Source: Limnephilus marmoratus (Eukaryota > Arthropoda > Insecta > Trichoptera > Limnephilidae). From it: a DNA stretch of 64,000 bases. The DNA lies in the NCBI GenBank assembly GCA_917880885.1, contig OU862917.1, positions 30,058,104-30,122,103 of the forward strand, read 5' to 3'. This document shows, in pieces, positions 46,901 to 56,194 of the stretch (position 1 is its first letter; each line of letters starts with the position of its first letter). The notes under the pieces were generated by a model, which saw only the letters and a program-made list of their open reading frames with translations, was not told where the DNA came from and did not search any database. The translations under genes were made by a program, and so were the position numbers.

Positions 46901-48578
46901 ATTACTGCAGACACATTAGTCTAGGGATATTTATATTTGTATTTTAATTTATTTTATTTAACCCACAAAAATGTTTTTTAAATATCCTGTTTGTGTCTCA
47001 AATAAATAAATAAATAAAATCTCAGGATGGATGATTTTTTTAATTTTATATTTATTTTTTTCTATTTGATTTTTAATGATTTCGGCACTTTTGCACAGGA
47101 AAGTTTTAGGTTGGTGGGATAGAGCCGTTTCAATGTCCACTGCCACATTTTCAATAGCACTTTGTATGTTATTTTTACAGTAATTTAAATTATATTTTAG
47201 TCCTTTAGATAATAGATTCATCTCTTCTGGGAGGAACACGTGGGAAGAGAGATTCTGCACACGATCGAAGAATGTATGTTCCGGTTTATCTAGACACTGA
47301 TTATTGATTTTAGATTTACACAGATTTTGTAGTTTTTTTATTTAATTTCCCTTGTTTTTTGAACGCCTTTTCCGAAGTATACGTCCTGACTTTATCATCA
47401 AATAAAGTCCACTCAATTGGATGTAGTTCGTGCACTTGTTCCGTGTGAAGAAGCATGATTTTAAGTTTAAACTCGTTTCTTTGTTTAAAAGCGTTTTTTA
47501 AATCTTCTTTTAACCAAGCAATCTTGGCTCGGTAAATGGAACTATTAGAAGACGCGCACATTTTATTAAATTGGGTAATTTAATTTGGGAACACTTTACT
47601 CTTTATACACCGCTGGTAGAAATATATATCTAAACTCAGCAATCTATATTTAATAGAAAAGTTTTTTATATAATTTTGCTTTGTTGGCCGTACTCGCCGA
47701 TATTACATATTTGTAAAAAACATTAACTTTGTGGCTCGCCATAATTAACAATAAAACACATATAAATTTATTGTAGACCACTTTTAAATAAATAACTTAG
47801 CCAAAACAGATATCAATGAACTAAAAAGTGACAATAACATAATTGCAATAAACCTATCGTGTTTAGTGATGGAAAGCAAAACCGAAATACATAGTCATGA
47901 CAGTCCAATATCTAAAATGGTCCCAACGCAAATATACTGCTTTTTTTTTAATTAGTGGAATAAAGTACAAAAGTGTTTTAATTTCAAATACTAATACAAT
48001 GGAATTCCACCACGAATTATCAGTGCAAAAACTAGACTTATCAAATATACTCAAAGACAGAGTGAACAAACTAATGTACATCTCTTTGTGTTTGACGTAT
48101 CCAAAATAAATATTTACTGAGAATGGCGTACTTTAGTTTCTGCCGATCAATAATACGAAATGGCATTAGAGGATAGGATAGAACTTATGTATACAAAACA
48201 CACACACACACACACACAACCGCTTTAGATAGCACAAAGATTAATATTTAAAAAATAAAATAAGGAAATGTCATTTTAACCTCCGACAAAACAGGGTTTT
48301 GGTGTCAGCACAAAATACATATATTTTTTTTTTCAGCGGTTGATGTTTATTCCGTCATTGTCGTTTCTTCATACCGAAAAGAAATGTCGAGAAGAAGAAT
48401 TGTTCCAATTCCACAAGACACAGAAATCCAATCTACAGATATTCAATATTCAAGGAACGAGGGTCGTGAAAGTCCACAAAATATTGTAATTAGCCCAGTT
48501 CCGCAGAAATATGTTGCTGATAATAAAGGGCCCGATCAAATGCCTCTAGTGGAACACGAAGAGCTGCAGGAAAAGTAA
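34845..48578 (+). CDS. Tetraspan membrane protein C (4 exons, 225 aa)
   Basis: Join 34845-34925, 40268-40465, 44151-44307 and 48337-48578, phases 0, 0 and 1 as in A and B. Exon 1 is 27 codons and keeps CSLETGCKIIAWFQ. Exon 2 has a longer acidic loop (EYTPEDEQGPYEP) and segment 2 (LVLIPLGILMAIVLLIG). Exon 3 has KKTVLLDFW and one sequon, N-I-S at residues 128-130, in the loop between segments 3 and 4. The tail is 65-70 residues, basic at first (SYRKEMSRRR) and acidic at the end. In-frame upstream ATGs exist, but a possible acceptor (AATCCGCAG, near 34821) and homology favour the ATG at 34845. Introns of 5.3, 3.7 and 4.0 kb are filled with transposons. All exons are open, so it is probably functional and the diverged member of the cluster. 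Confidence 0.8.
35860..36250 (+). mobile_element. SINE family 1, near full length
   Basis: The tRNA-like head (35860-35950) has GGGATCGAATCCCGACG as B box. The body has GGCTTTGGCCGTGTTTGAGA, CCAGATCTGAGTAGCCAGG and CTCACTGGCTCC. It lies in gene C intron 1. Confidence 0.75.
36403..36547. repeat. Dispersed repeat block
   Basis: ATTGACTCTTTTCCACAAAA, CTGGTACGGAGAATAATTA and AACTTTCGACGAAATGTGGA recur near 62348-62415 and 62945-63030, where about 530 bp of AT-rich DNA separates the halves. Confidence 0.65.
36570..37745 (+). mobile_element. Jockey-like non-LTR element, decayed
   Basis: RT pieces: ENQFGFMRGRSTQDIIGKL, VTFGIPQGTLQGPLLFIIYI, an intact catalytic SYADDTAII, then a C-terminal region with LENLKRVCNAIVQSLQYGII and IVQRLINKIIL. 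Several stops and frame breaks. A minus-strand relative is at 59215. Confidence 0.75.
37752..38372 (+). mobile_element. Helitron, non-autonomous (family 2)
   Basis: Contains TTATAGCTCGAGAACGGCTG and GACCGATTTTGATGATC near the 5' end, and ends GGCAGTACGGTCAGCTAG before T. The left boundary (TCTATCCTAATTC) is approximate. Confidence 0.6.
38505..40066 (-). mobile_element. SINE family 1, full length but interrupted
   Basis: The body is at 38505-38755 (AACACGGCTAAAGCCATTTC) and the tRNA head at about 39935-40066 (B box GGATCAAATCC on the minus strand). Between them is a LINE-type tail (TTTATTTATTTATTTAACG ...), itself cut by an hAT at 38809-39704. Confidence 0.75.
38809..39704. mobile_element. 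hAT element with perfect 8-bp TSD
   Basis: TIRs TAGGGAATGCAAT at both ends; TSD TTGGTAGT at 38801-38808 and 39705-39712. Sub-termini are rich in CTCGCGAGATCTCGA. A 71-codon frame (39146-39361; ELWEGNETFQLPCKYLVRKE) may be a transposase scrap. 896 bp, non-autonomous. Confidence 0.85.
40268..40465 (+). CDS. Gene C coding exon 2
   Basis: Residues 28-93, from IFLPLEFLFDLSL to LLIGLKR. Acceptor TTTGCAG, donor GTAAGT. It is 24 nt longer than in gene A, with the extra codons in the first loop. Confidence 0.8.
41022..41816 (+). mobile_element. RTE-like element, 5'-truncated, with 12-bp TSD
   Basis: Flanked by AAAATAATATTA at 41010-41021 and 41817-41828. Starts at the catalytic box, which reads YADN in place of YADD, frameshifts near 41140, then is open to 41793 (VERFRYLGSILTETLDP, LYGCETRTLKV, ISYLGHILRGKK, EGRRGPGRRQMSWLRNI). 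Ends in (GAA)n. Confidence 0.85.
42090..42618 (+). mobile_element. Non-LTR family H, copy 2
   Basis: Encodes QLRYGGSIEARVKLASQKL, RPTVEFGSHLWSGAPKYL, DSMQKRAIRLI. About 130 bp are deleted near 42450 relative to copy 3. The 3' hairpin is perfect (42554-42564 with 42576-42586). Confidence 0.8.
42874..43186 (-). mobile_element. Helitron, non-autonomous, minus strand
   Basis: ACTAGCAGACCCGGCCACAT at the left is a complemented CTAG end; CTATCTATTGGTGAAAACCG and GAAAATCCGTTGCAT are shared with 28080-28356. It abuts a PLE at 43198. Confidence 0.6.
43501..43966 (+). pseudogene. PLE C-terminal frame with GIY-YIG domain
   Basis: Open from about 43501 to a TAA at 43964, with no ATG at its start. GIYQLCCNDCPSFYIGKTTR (43577 on) has the GIY and YIG motifs, followed by RITEHLR and EALEIRKSLN with the likely catalytic Glu. 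The upstream RT is missing; a minus-strand RT of probably the same family is at 45748. Confidence 0.75.
44011..44060 (+). ncRNA. Hammerhead-like motif, PLE type 2
   Basis: CTGACGA (44018-44024), stem II GGAAG/CTTCC, GAAAC (44040-44044). Stem III is the palindrome ACCGGT followed by A. Stem I CTC/GAG. The inverted partner (43299-43325) reads CCGACGA and is probably inactive. As in type 1, one extra base lies between the core and stem II. Confidence 0.65.
44151..44307 (+). CDS. Gene C coding exon 3
   Basis: Residues 94-145 and one base of codon 146. Acceptor TTTGTTTCAG, donor GTAAAT. A PLE terminus ends about 45 bp upstream of this exon. Confidence 0.8.
44390..44932. mobile_element. Non-autonomous hAT element with perfect 8-bp TSD
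   Basis: 17-bp perfect TIRs TAGAGATGAAACGGATA; TSD CTATATAT at 44382-44389 and 44933-44940. Sub-termini have repeated TATCCGG. 543 bp, in gene C intron 3, 82 bp after exon 3. Confidence 0.85.
45258..45690 (+). mobile_element. Helitron 5' end, truncated
   Basis: TCTACATATATAAAAATCTC and GTGTCACGGTGTTTGTGGTC followed by CGAAACGGCTTGGCC is a typical Helitron start. No CTAG end was found before the PLE sequence at 45740. Confidence 0.45.
45748..46701 (-). pseudogene. PLE reverse transcriptase
   Basis: A 317-residue frame. RADKGNTVIIMNKTDY and NPKIPKFYGFMKIYKNNKPI begin the RT; LISFDVVNLFPNVPT holds the first catalytic Asp; QNQGLPMDAPTSPLLADIFM and KRYVDDIFRIW (YVDD box) complete the palm. The usual LPMG appears as LPMD. 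After SKFLPQ the frame slips: another frame reads HKSIQFTLEVG. The N-terminal part is broken by a LINE tail at 46771. Not functional as it stands. Confidence 0.8.
46771..47018 (+). mobile_element. LINE 3' tail inserted in the PLE
   Basis: TSD ATCTCAGGA at 46762-46770 and 47019-47027. The inserted 248 bp end in TGTGTCTCAAATAAATAAAT. No coding part remains. Confidence 0.75.
48199..48218. repeat. (CA)10 microsatellite
   Basis: Ten uninterrupted CA units in gene C intron 3, about 120 bp before exon 4. Confidence 0.85.
48337..48578 (+). CDS. Gene C coding exon 4 with stop
   Basis: Completes codon 146, then VDVYSVIVVSSYRKEMSRRR and a polar, Gln/Glu-rich tail to TAA. Acceptor TTTTTTTTTCAG. The tail is not alignable to those of A and B. 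Confidence 0.8.
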
Positions 48579-48954
48579 ATTATTAAACGTAGGTTTATCC
48601 ACATACTGATGGAAAATTATAATGATGTCAATTTTGTAAATATAATATTATGATTATTTGTACTGTAACAATTATTAATATGTTTTCATTTCGTAAATTT
48701 GTAATTACAAACCTTTATAAACTAGAAAACTTTGTATGGACCATGTGAATAGTTTTTATTTCGTTTTACTCATAAACGCGGAGAAAATGTACCTGTAGAA
48801 AAAAAGGTTGGAATAGTGGAAAACTCAAACGACGGTAAACCGATCTTTTCCCCGGTTTGACTATAACAACGCTGAACCTGCATGCAAGAATCTAATATAT
48901 AAGACAGGAATAGTGTGACGATCTTTGTGGATCCTCCGAGTGGCAAACTCTCAG

Positions 48955-49085
48955 TTTCGTCCATTCAAAACATTGCTTGAAACGACGTTAGTCGTGTTTA
49001 GTGACCAGATCTGAATATTCTCTCTACCATCTCCTTCCGTCCCCCATTCTCTTCACCCACACAAGATAGTTGGGACTCTTTTGCC
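48955..49085 (+). mobile_element. SINE family 1, body fragment
   Basis: GCTTGAAACGACGTTAGTCG, TGTTTAGTGACCAGATCTGA and TTGGGACTCTTTT match the family body. No head. Confidence 0.6.
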
Positions 49086-49439
49086 TAATTTAAATAACAA
49101 TACAACTGTCTAGCATTAAGTATATATACCTGTAAAAAATATGTATAAAACCGATTATTAATCGATTCATACAAAGGTTATAATATATTGCATTTTTGTT
49201 TATTTTACATAAATTGCTCCGTTTCTTATTTTTTTAATGTGACTTTGTTAATATTTATAATATTTTTGATATATTTATTTCTTATGAGCATTACTGTAAA
49301 ATGAAATTATTTGTTTAAAATTGGCACATACTTACGTGAATTCTATGTGTATTTAGGGGTATTTCACCATCCTCTCGATAAATATCCATTGTTTTAAATA
49401 ACTGAAAGAATGAAATCTCGGCTTACTCGATATTCGTAG

Positions 49440-49805
49440 CGTGGGGAATGGGCCGAACCCATCGCTCAGGGAGTGGAACAGGACCTGCAATGGCCATCCC
49501 AAGTCAAGGTGTGAGCTACCGTGCTCTGGGGAAGAGTGTCACCAACGCAACTCTGCCTCGGACAAACAAGAAAATTGGACCATTCAAAAACCAGGGGCTT
49601 TTTGGGGAACCTAGGAAAGCAGTGGCCATCTTCATAGGCTCTTCAGTCTTGGGGCCTGAAAGGGGGAACCAAGAGGAGGCACCATGAAGAGGAGAGCTGA
49701 GGCCACTTCCGTGAACTCTTCCCTCATGTGGACTTAAAGGAACCAAGGGGAGTGAAGGAGAGAGCTGTGGCCACCTCTCCGTCTCCGGTTTAATAATAAT
49801 AATAA
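49440..49805. repeat. GC-richer unclassified repeat with (TAA)n tail
   Basis: Clearly GC-richer than its surroundings and ends in (TAA)5, as non-LTR tails do. Frames on both strands (79 and 108 codons) overlap and show no known motif. Probably a LINE 3' region. Confidence 0.45.
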
Positions 49806-50159
49806 TATTCGGTATTATAAATAATACATGGCCACTATTCAAGGTTCAAGTACTGAATACTAAACTAGGAATTTATAAATAAATTAATCGTTATCCTAAA
49901 ACACATTATTCTATGAACAGTGTTTTTGTCGATTATCTAGAATTTGGTGAAATACTCCCTTAAAAGGTAAATTTAATTACTATAGAACACCCACGTAAAA
50001 TGCATATGCATACGCATAAGAAGTGATTGATGATAATTTATAATACATATATGTTCGTCATTTTATTGTAAAAAATAAACTTAATCATCTGTACATGTCT
50101 TATTATTCAACCAAGGTCGTCAGACATTATTTTTAAAAAGCTGTGGTAGTATATTAAGA

Positions 50160-50655
50160 CTCGAGATACTAATATCTACAGCCTGTATGTCGAACGAATA
50201 TCTACAGCTCGTATGTTGAACTAATATCTACGAACTTCAGAGTGTTGACTAATAGCTACAGAGCTAAGGTCGGACGAATATCTATGACGGTCCCAGTGTT
50301 GACTAATATCTACAGAGCGTAGGTTGAACTAATATCTACAGAGCGTGGGTTGGACTAATCAGCTAAATGTGTCCAATAGTCCGATATTAGGGATTTTTAC
50401 ATACATACTACATAAATTAAGTTTTTTAAACTGCATACGCAATATTACGTTATTCCAATATGCTATACATAATTGCAAATCCAACCTCTGCCAGTGCTGT
50501 AGATATTGAATTTCGTCAACACTTTGGTTCTCATAGATATTAGTCAGCAGTTTGAGCTGTAGATATTCGTCAACACTTTGGTTCTCATAGATATAAGTCA
50601 ACAGTTTGAGCTGTAGATATTCGTCAACACTTTGGTTCTCATAGATATAGTTCGA
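50160..50655. repeat. Inverted minisatellite (foldback)
   Basis: Left: six to seven units of about 33 bp around ACTAATATCTACAGAGCGT. Right: three units of 54-57 bp around CTGTAGATATTCGTCAACAC and TTTGGTTCTCATAGATAT. The two arrays are in opposite orientation about a 150-bp spacer. A repeated-peptide frame on the minus strand (NIYENQSVDEYLQ) is a by-product. Confidence 0.7.
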
Positions 50656-50690
50656 TTTTTTCAGTTTTTGTTAAAAAGGTATTTTTGAGA

Positions 50691-50878
50691 CGGTTCCATG
50701 CCAACTCAGAATCATGACAACTCAACACATTTTGAAGTCATTAAAAGCTATGAAAAAAAATAATTCAAAAATAGCCCACAACCTGACGTAACACAACCTA
50801 TTTAACCAATTTTTTCATCACTTTTAATGACTTTTCAACGGAGGTGTTGAGTTGATTTCATTCTGAGTTGTCCGGTCA
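50691..50878. mobile_element. MITE with long imperfect TIR
   Basis: ACTCAGAATCATGACAACTC on the left and GTTGAGTTGATTTCATTCTG on the right are inverted. A second copy (56195-56996) is split by a non-LTR element. Confidence 0.65.
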
Positions 50879-50880
50879 AT

Positions 50881-52069
50881 TTTTGAGGCAATGTAAGCTT
50901 TCAGTTTTTTTTTTTATCTGAGAACCACTAATCTCTACATCGTTGATTTCATAATAATTGGGGACACCCGAGGAAGACACGATCAAGTGAATCAGATGCT
51001 TGACTCGGGCCATGTCATGAGTTAGAATAATAGAAGAGTAGGTAGGTATGTGATATGAATATGAAAGAGGCAAAGAGTGTGTGCCAAGACCGAGTTGTTT
51101 AGCGGTCCGTCCTCTCTGCCTATCCCTTCAGAACGGCAGGATGATTATTTAGTTAAAATAATGGTAAATATGCACTATGCAGTTAGTCCACCTCATGGAT
51201 AATACGGAACGTTCGTGTTGTCGAAGATTGATGCACGGATAATATGGAATGTTCATTTTCTAACTAATAGACAATCAAATATGACATTTGTCGGAAGTAC
51301 CGATCTAATAAAATAAATTCTCTAAAATAAACTCGCATTTCATCATAATTTAAAAAAACATCCCAGGTTTTGAATGGTTTGTTTGGCAAAGCAGGGTTTA
51401 TCTAGTGGGTTTGTGTAATATGTTCTACTGTTATAAATACGGATATAAACTTGTCAATAATGTATTCACTTTGTTTTACATGGCAATAATATTTTTCTAT
51501 GATTGGCAGCATTGAATGATTGTAAACAATGAATAAACAATGGTGTTACCGCTTGTGTGAATTAATTTTAACAAAATTAAAATGTTAAATGCATTTTTTT
51601 TGCATGTTTTTTGGTCTCCCCCGACATAAATACTCACTTTTCGTAATAATAAAGCTAAATCTAACTGTTTGAATAAAAAATATTCAGTATTTAACGAGTA
51701 AGCGGTTTAACGCATAAATAATAAAATAAATATTGTAAGTGATCAAAAATTTCAGCAAAATATTACAAGAGAGAAAGTAGGAATGTAGGTATCTACTAAA
51801 ATATAAATTCATGTACATATAATAGAAGAAATTTTAAAGATTTTCAAACATAAAATTATTTCTATAATGTAAAAAGGAATCATAAAATGCGATGCAATTA
51901 ACAAATTAGGAAGCGTGCAATAAATAATAATAAATATTAATTATTATATAAATTAATATTTTCAAAACATTTGAAGTCGGCCACCTGGCGACAAATAATC
52001 GTACCATGTACAAAAGATACGATGAGCATTACCATCGGTGTTCTCTACTATACCGACCTACCGCTTCAG
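50881..52069. other. Intergenic DNA, nothing recognised
   Basis: AT-rich, no supported gene or repeat boundary. Confidence 0.4.
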
Positions 52070-52207
52070 CTGTCAGATATTTCTAACCTAAAAACTGACG
52101 GTCGTGCAAATACAAGGTAGTTCTTAAACCTATTTTAAAGTCAATATTAAATGAAATATTTACTCAAATTATGTTACTAATACTTATTTGATCTTTTAAT
52201 GTTCTAG

Positions 52208-52280
52208 ATGAATTTTCTACGGCAAGGATTATCACTATTTTCATCGACGGCAACGAATTTGCTGAAACCCAGTACATTCG
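52208..52280 (+). CDS. First coding exon of a probable mitochondrial protein
   Basis: Opens MNFLRQGLSLFSSTATNLLK and PSTF (24 codons plus one base) after acceptor TGTTCTAG and ends at donor GTAAGT. The peptide has Arg and Lys, no acidic residues and many Ser, Thr and Leu, as in a mitochondrial presequence. A probable 5' UTR exon ends near 52115 (TGCAAATACAAG then GTAGTT). No following exon could be placed with confidence; a 24-nt candidate with compatible phase is at 58587-58610. The protein's identity is unknown (a mitochondrial ribosomal protein is one guess). Confidence 0.4.
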
Positions 52281-53777
52281 GTAAGTTTATTTATACAATT
52301 TTGATTATTTTTCCATGAAACTCTTTCTCAGACTAATTTAGAATGTTAGATATGGTTAAAGCACTAAACCTCAGGTTATTTTTAAGTTTAGAGAAAGTAG
52401 TTTTGATTTTTTACCACTGAAGAAACGGTTTTTAGGAATCTTATTTGAATCGTTATTTTGAGGTTCAAACTTTCAATTTATCCTTCTATGTTTCAACATT
52501 TCACAGCTAGTAATTCATTACAGCTAGTTCATTACAACCATTGATATATATAAATAGATGAGACAATAAGCGAATAATTGGTTCAACGGATTTGAAGGTA
52601 GTACCTCCAGTTCTCTATTTCACGCATTTAGTGGACCAAAAACCATCTTGTCGTGTTGGTCATTTGAAACACATCTGGCAAGCGTATGTGTAAAAGGCGT
52701 TCGTGCAATGTATGGAACGGACTATTCAGACTGTTGAACGTTCGAGTCCTTACTACGCTGTGCCCTCAGTCTAAGGACACCTGCATTCTTGTACATTTTT
52801 GCAGGTATATTTACATGGCGGCTCGCGCTCGGTGTGGAGTCTATTGTAAGTCCCTTAAATGTTTCAATACCCGGCTTCAGAGCTCAGTTCAACTCGTTCA
52901 AGCGTAACCAGTGATTTCGAAAGTTTACCAAAAATAGGCGCTGCAACAGTAAAAAATAACTAGGTTGATTAATATAATTGATGAACTTTGATGTCGTTGT
53001 ATGTGGCCCTCTACTTGAAAAGTCTGTAAACCCCTGCTTTGCAATCGCATTCGTGCCCTTCGGACCACATTTTTCAGTTCGGTAGATAACGGAAAGTGTC
53101 GAACTACCCCTCCCGTATGCCTCCGCAAGCCTGAGATGAACACGAATCTAGAAAATATTTGTAAGGCAAGGCGCCTCTATTGTATATCTCTATGATTATT
53201 ATTTATTGTTTCTTTACACTGCAGGTAAAATGTTTACAATACAATTTGTTACCTCACTAGGACAAGCCTGTGTTGAGATTAACAATAATTATACAAGTTA
53301 ACAAAATAACGCAAAATTATACAGATATTGAAAGAACAATATTGTTGTACAGATTGAGATTATGGGTACCTACTAAACTGATGGCGCTAGGTAGTACATT
53401 AATGTAGACTTTTAGGGTGACCATAGTTTTGAGATCTGATTTAAAATAAAATAAAGTTTTTTTTGTTTTGTTTTTAAGGATTAAGTTGTAAGCTTGTATT
53501 GCAGTTAGTAAAGAATTACAGCTAGTAATTCGTTACTAACTGCAATAGTAATTCATTACTAGCTGTGATTGAATGTGTACTTACATAAGTTATAAATTGT
53601 CTCAATTTACAAAAAATTGCTATAAAATCAGTGTTTTCTCGGGCCAAATTCTCCCACCTATCCTACGTGCACAATTATAAGTTGTACTATATCTAATTCC
53701 ATAAGTTTTGTATCAGTATATTAAATGTATCGTTTACATCTAGCCCGTTGTGGCATCTTAGGGAAGCCTAACATCGA

Positions 53778-53978
53778 CAAGGGCGGATCCAGGGGGGGGG
53801 TCATGGGGTCATGACCCCCCCCCCTGGGCTGGGTTCAGGACCTAGGTGGACCTACTTTTTACTTGTATCTATTATTATAAAAATCAAATTATAACTTCTA
53901 GTGACTTGACCACGACTATGTGACCCCCCCCTGGCGCTATGTGACCCTCCCCTGGCGCCAAAGCTGGATCCGCCCTTG
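53778..53978. mobile_element. Short non-autonomous hAT with perfect 8-bp TSD
   Basis: 15-bp perfect TIRs CAAGGGCGGATCCAG; TSD AACATCGA at 53770-53777 and 53979-53986. Inside, a run of G, TCATGGGGTCATGA and a run of C form an inner palindrome. 201 bp. Confidence 0.85.
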
Positions 53979-54719
53979 AACATCGACCACTCTGTAGATT
54001 TCTGTAGATTCCAATAAATAGATTTTTTGTGATATGAAAGATGATGTACCCAGAACTATATGTATTGCTCCTCCCCATTTTTTTCGTTCTTCACAACCTT
54101 ATTAACTAGCCATTAAAATATTTTAATTTTTGTCGCAGTATGGTAATAATATACATCAAAGATTTGACTTGAATGGTAATCAGTAAGTTCTTGTTTGCAT
54201 CGCGTACAGTCTCTGTTTGGCGTGGAAACCAATTGTCTCAGCCTCTCTTATCTCTGCCACTAAATTCTGAATTACAAGAAAACAATACTGCCGTAACTGC
54301 CAGTATGAGTGAGTTATTCGGATCCTTTTTATTTTTTCAACTGTGAGCGGATTTGAAAAATCGTTTCCTTTTGTTAGGACAACGGTTAGACTAATATAAC
54401 ATACAAAAAATGTAATTCGTTATTAAATCTGTGTAATTGTTTAGTATTGTAGTGAGAAATAATACATGTTGTACTTTTTTTATCGATTTTATTTTCTTCA
54501 ATTAGTCTGATTTTTGTTAGCACTAAGAAAAGACCACTAGAAAGATTTCTTTTCCCCAATTCACATCTTTTTATACTACGGTAAGATTGCTGGATTAAAA
54601 CACGTATTTACCTTACTTCAAAATATAAACCATATTATTTATGTTTAAAACCCAATGACATTTTGCATTATGCTTTTTGTATTTATTCATAACCCATTGC
54701 TTACCCAAGCAATATTCTG

Positions 54720-54900
54720 TTCTTGGTATCGTCATTAATTTTTGGTTTATTAAGTTGTGTTGAACTTCCTCTTTCTTTAGCCAACATTTCGGACATTGTT
54801 CTCCATCATTAGGGCAGATCATGGATACTGTAAAACTAATCGAAACGTTGGCTAAAGAAGGAGGAAGTCCAAAACGGCATAATTACACAAAAATAGTTAA
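54720..54900. mobile_element. Palindromic PLE terminus, degenerate
   Basis: CTTTAGCCAACATTTCGGAC at the left and GAAACGTTGGCTAAAGAAGG at the right are inverted copies. The CTGATGA part is lost on the plus strand. Confidence 0.6.
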
Positions 54901-56190
54901 AAAATAAACTTCAGGTTGTGAAAATATTAATTCATAACTTCTGGCTATGGAATTCTGTTCTGCTGATCTATCATGCTTACGGTTGAGGTATTGTCAGATC
55001 GGGCTACCGTCACAGTAATTAAAAAATGTGCACAGCAATGGGATAGTTTTGACTTCGATAACTCCATGAAATATAAAATGAACCCTCTGGTGTATAAAGA
55101 TAGCAAAGTAAAAGCTATTTTGACAGCTTTTTTTTTAGATAAATACAGAATTGCATCAGTACAAAATTATATGTGTATTAAAGATCCAATTTTTATTCGT
55201 ATTCATTTCTATGTTATGGTGTGTTAAAGTTTTTGTACCAATCCCAACAGGTGGGAGATGTAATCTGCCATATTATACTGAATGAGGTGGTGTAAGCGAT
55301 AACAAAGTAAATAAGTTTTTTCAATTATTCTCTTAATATTATAGATAGTTCAACTTTCTTTAATCTTGTTGATAGAATAATTAATTTCACGCTGATGAAT
55401 GCTTTGTGTGAAATCATGTCATTTTGACATTTTTTTTATGATATTCGCCAATGTTCGTACATAATAATAATAGTAATAATAACGTTATATTATCAATTTT
55501 GTGTAAATTCACTTCAAGTGTGCTTAACTATAATAAATTTTAAAATTATCCTACAGTGCTCCTTATAATATTGAGAAAATAATAAAAGAATATACAATAT
55601 TTACAAAACAATAACAAGAAAACAAAATTAACAAAGACAGTGCTCTTATAGCACACACAGGACAATAATAATAATAGACAATAACGGTGCTATTGTAATA
55701 CAGGCTATTGTACATTGTCATCTCTCTAGTTCATTTCGCTAATATTTCTGCAATCTATCTCTCAAAATATTTCTAATTTGTCACCACTCACCTTCCACTT
55801 GCATTTACCATACTTTGTGCATGTGATATCCGAGCTTTTATAAAATTCGCTAGATGTCTCTTTCGAATAATAACATTATTATTTATGTGCCTTTTGGATG
55901 CACAAATCTTTCTTTTGCATTATTGTTTATTATAAAAATATTAGAATTTTATCACTTTTCCAACATTTAAAAAAATATTTGTTGGATTTGCAAATACAGT
56001 AAAAATTTAATTGATTTTTATGTGGACGGAGATTTAAATTAGTTTGTTTTTCCTCTCTACAATTTGATAGAAACCCCAATGAGAATGACCTTGAACAGCC
56101 ACTCCTTCTAGCCCACATAGCGCATGCTCCATCTCTCTTACTCTTGCCTGCTTCGTATATCACTATCCCATTTGAATTTCTTGATGATGA
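54901..56190. other. Intergenic DNA; one unexplained 84-codon frame
   Basis: A frame at 54973-55227 (CAQQWDSFDFDNSMKYKMN ...) has fairly balanced composition but no recognised domain, no splice context and no relative in the window. Otherwise nothing is seen. Confidence 0.3.
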
Positions 56191-56194
56191 AGAA

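Larger units (their letters stand above)
45748..47790 (-). mobile_element. Penelope-like element, N-terminal and RT part
   Basis: On the minus strand: N-terminal frames (47316-47561 and 46958-47260), an insertion, then RT at 45748-46701. Its 5' side ends in TTTGTGGCTCGCCATAATTA (47722 region), shared with 43217. The C-terminal GIY-YIG is missing and the RT is frameshifted near 45800. It lies in gene C intron 3, opposite the gene. Confidence 0.8.

Noticed and set aside
49448..49842. Overlapping 79- and 108-codon frames
   Set aside because: Both strands are open across the same GC-richer repeat with a (TAA)n tail; no domain is recognised.
50359..50601. Small protein with repeats NIYENQSVDEYLQ
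   Set aside because: It is the translation of a minisatellite whose period is a multiple of three, with no gene context.
50160..50655. CRISPR-like array
   Set aside because: Repeats vary, spacers are not unique and the DNA is eukaryotic; the inverted arrangement fits a foldback element.
54973..55227. 84-codon frame with balanced composition
   Set aside because: No recognised domain, no relative and no splice or promoter context; kept only as a note.
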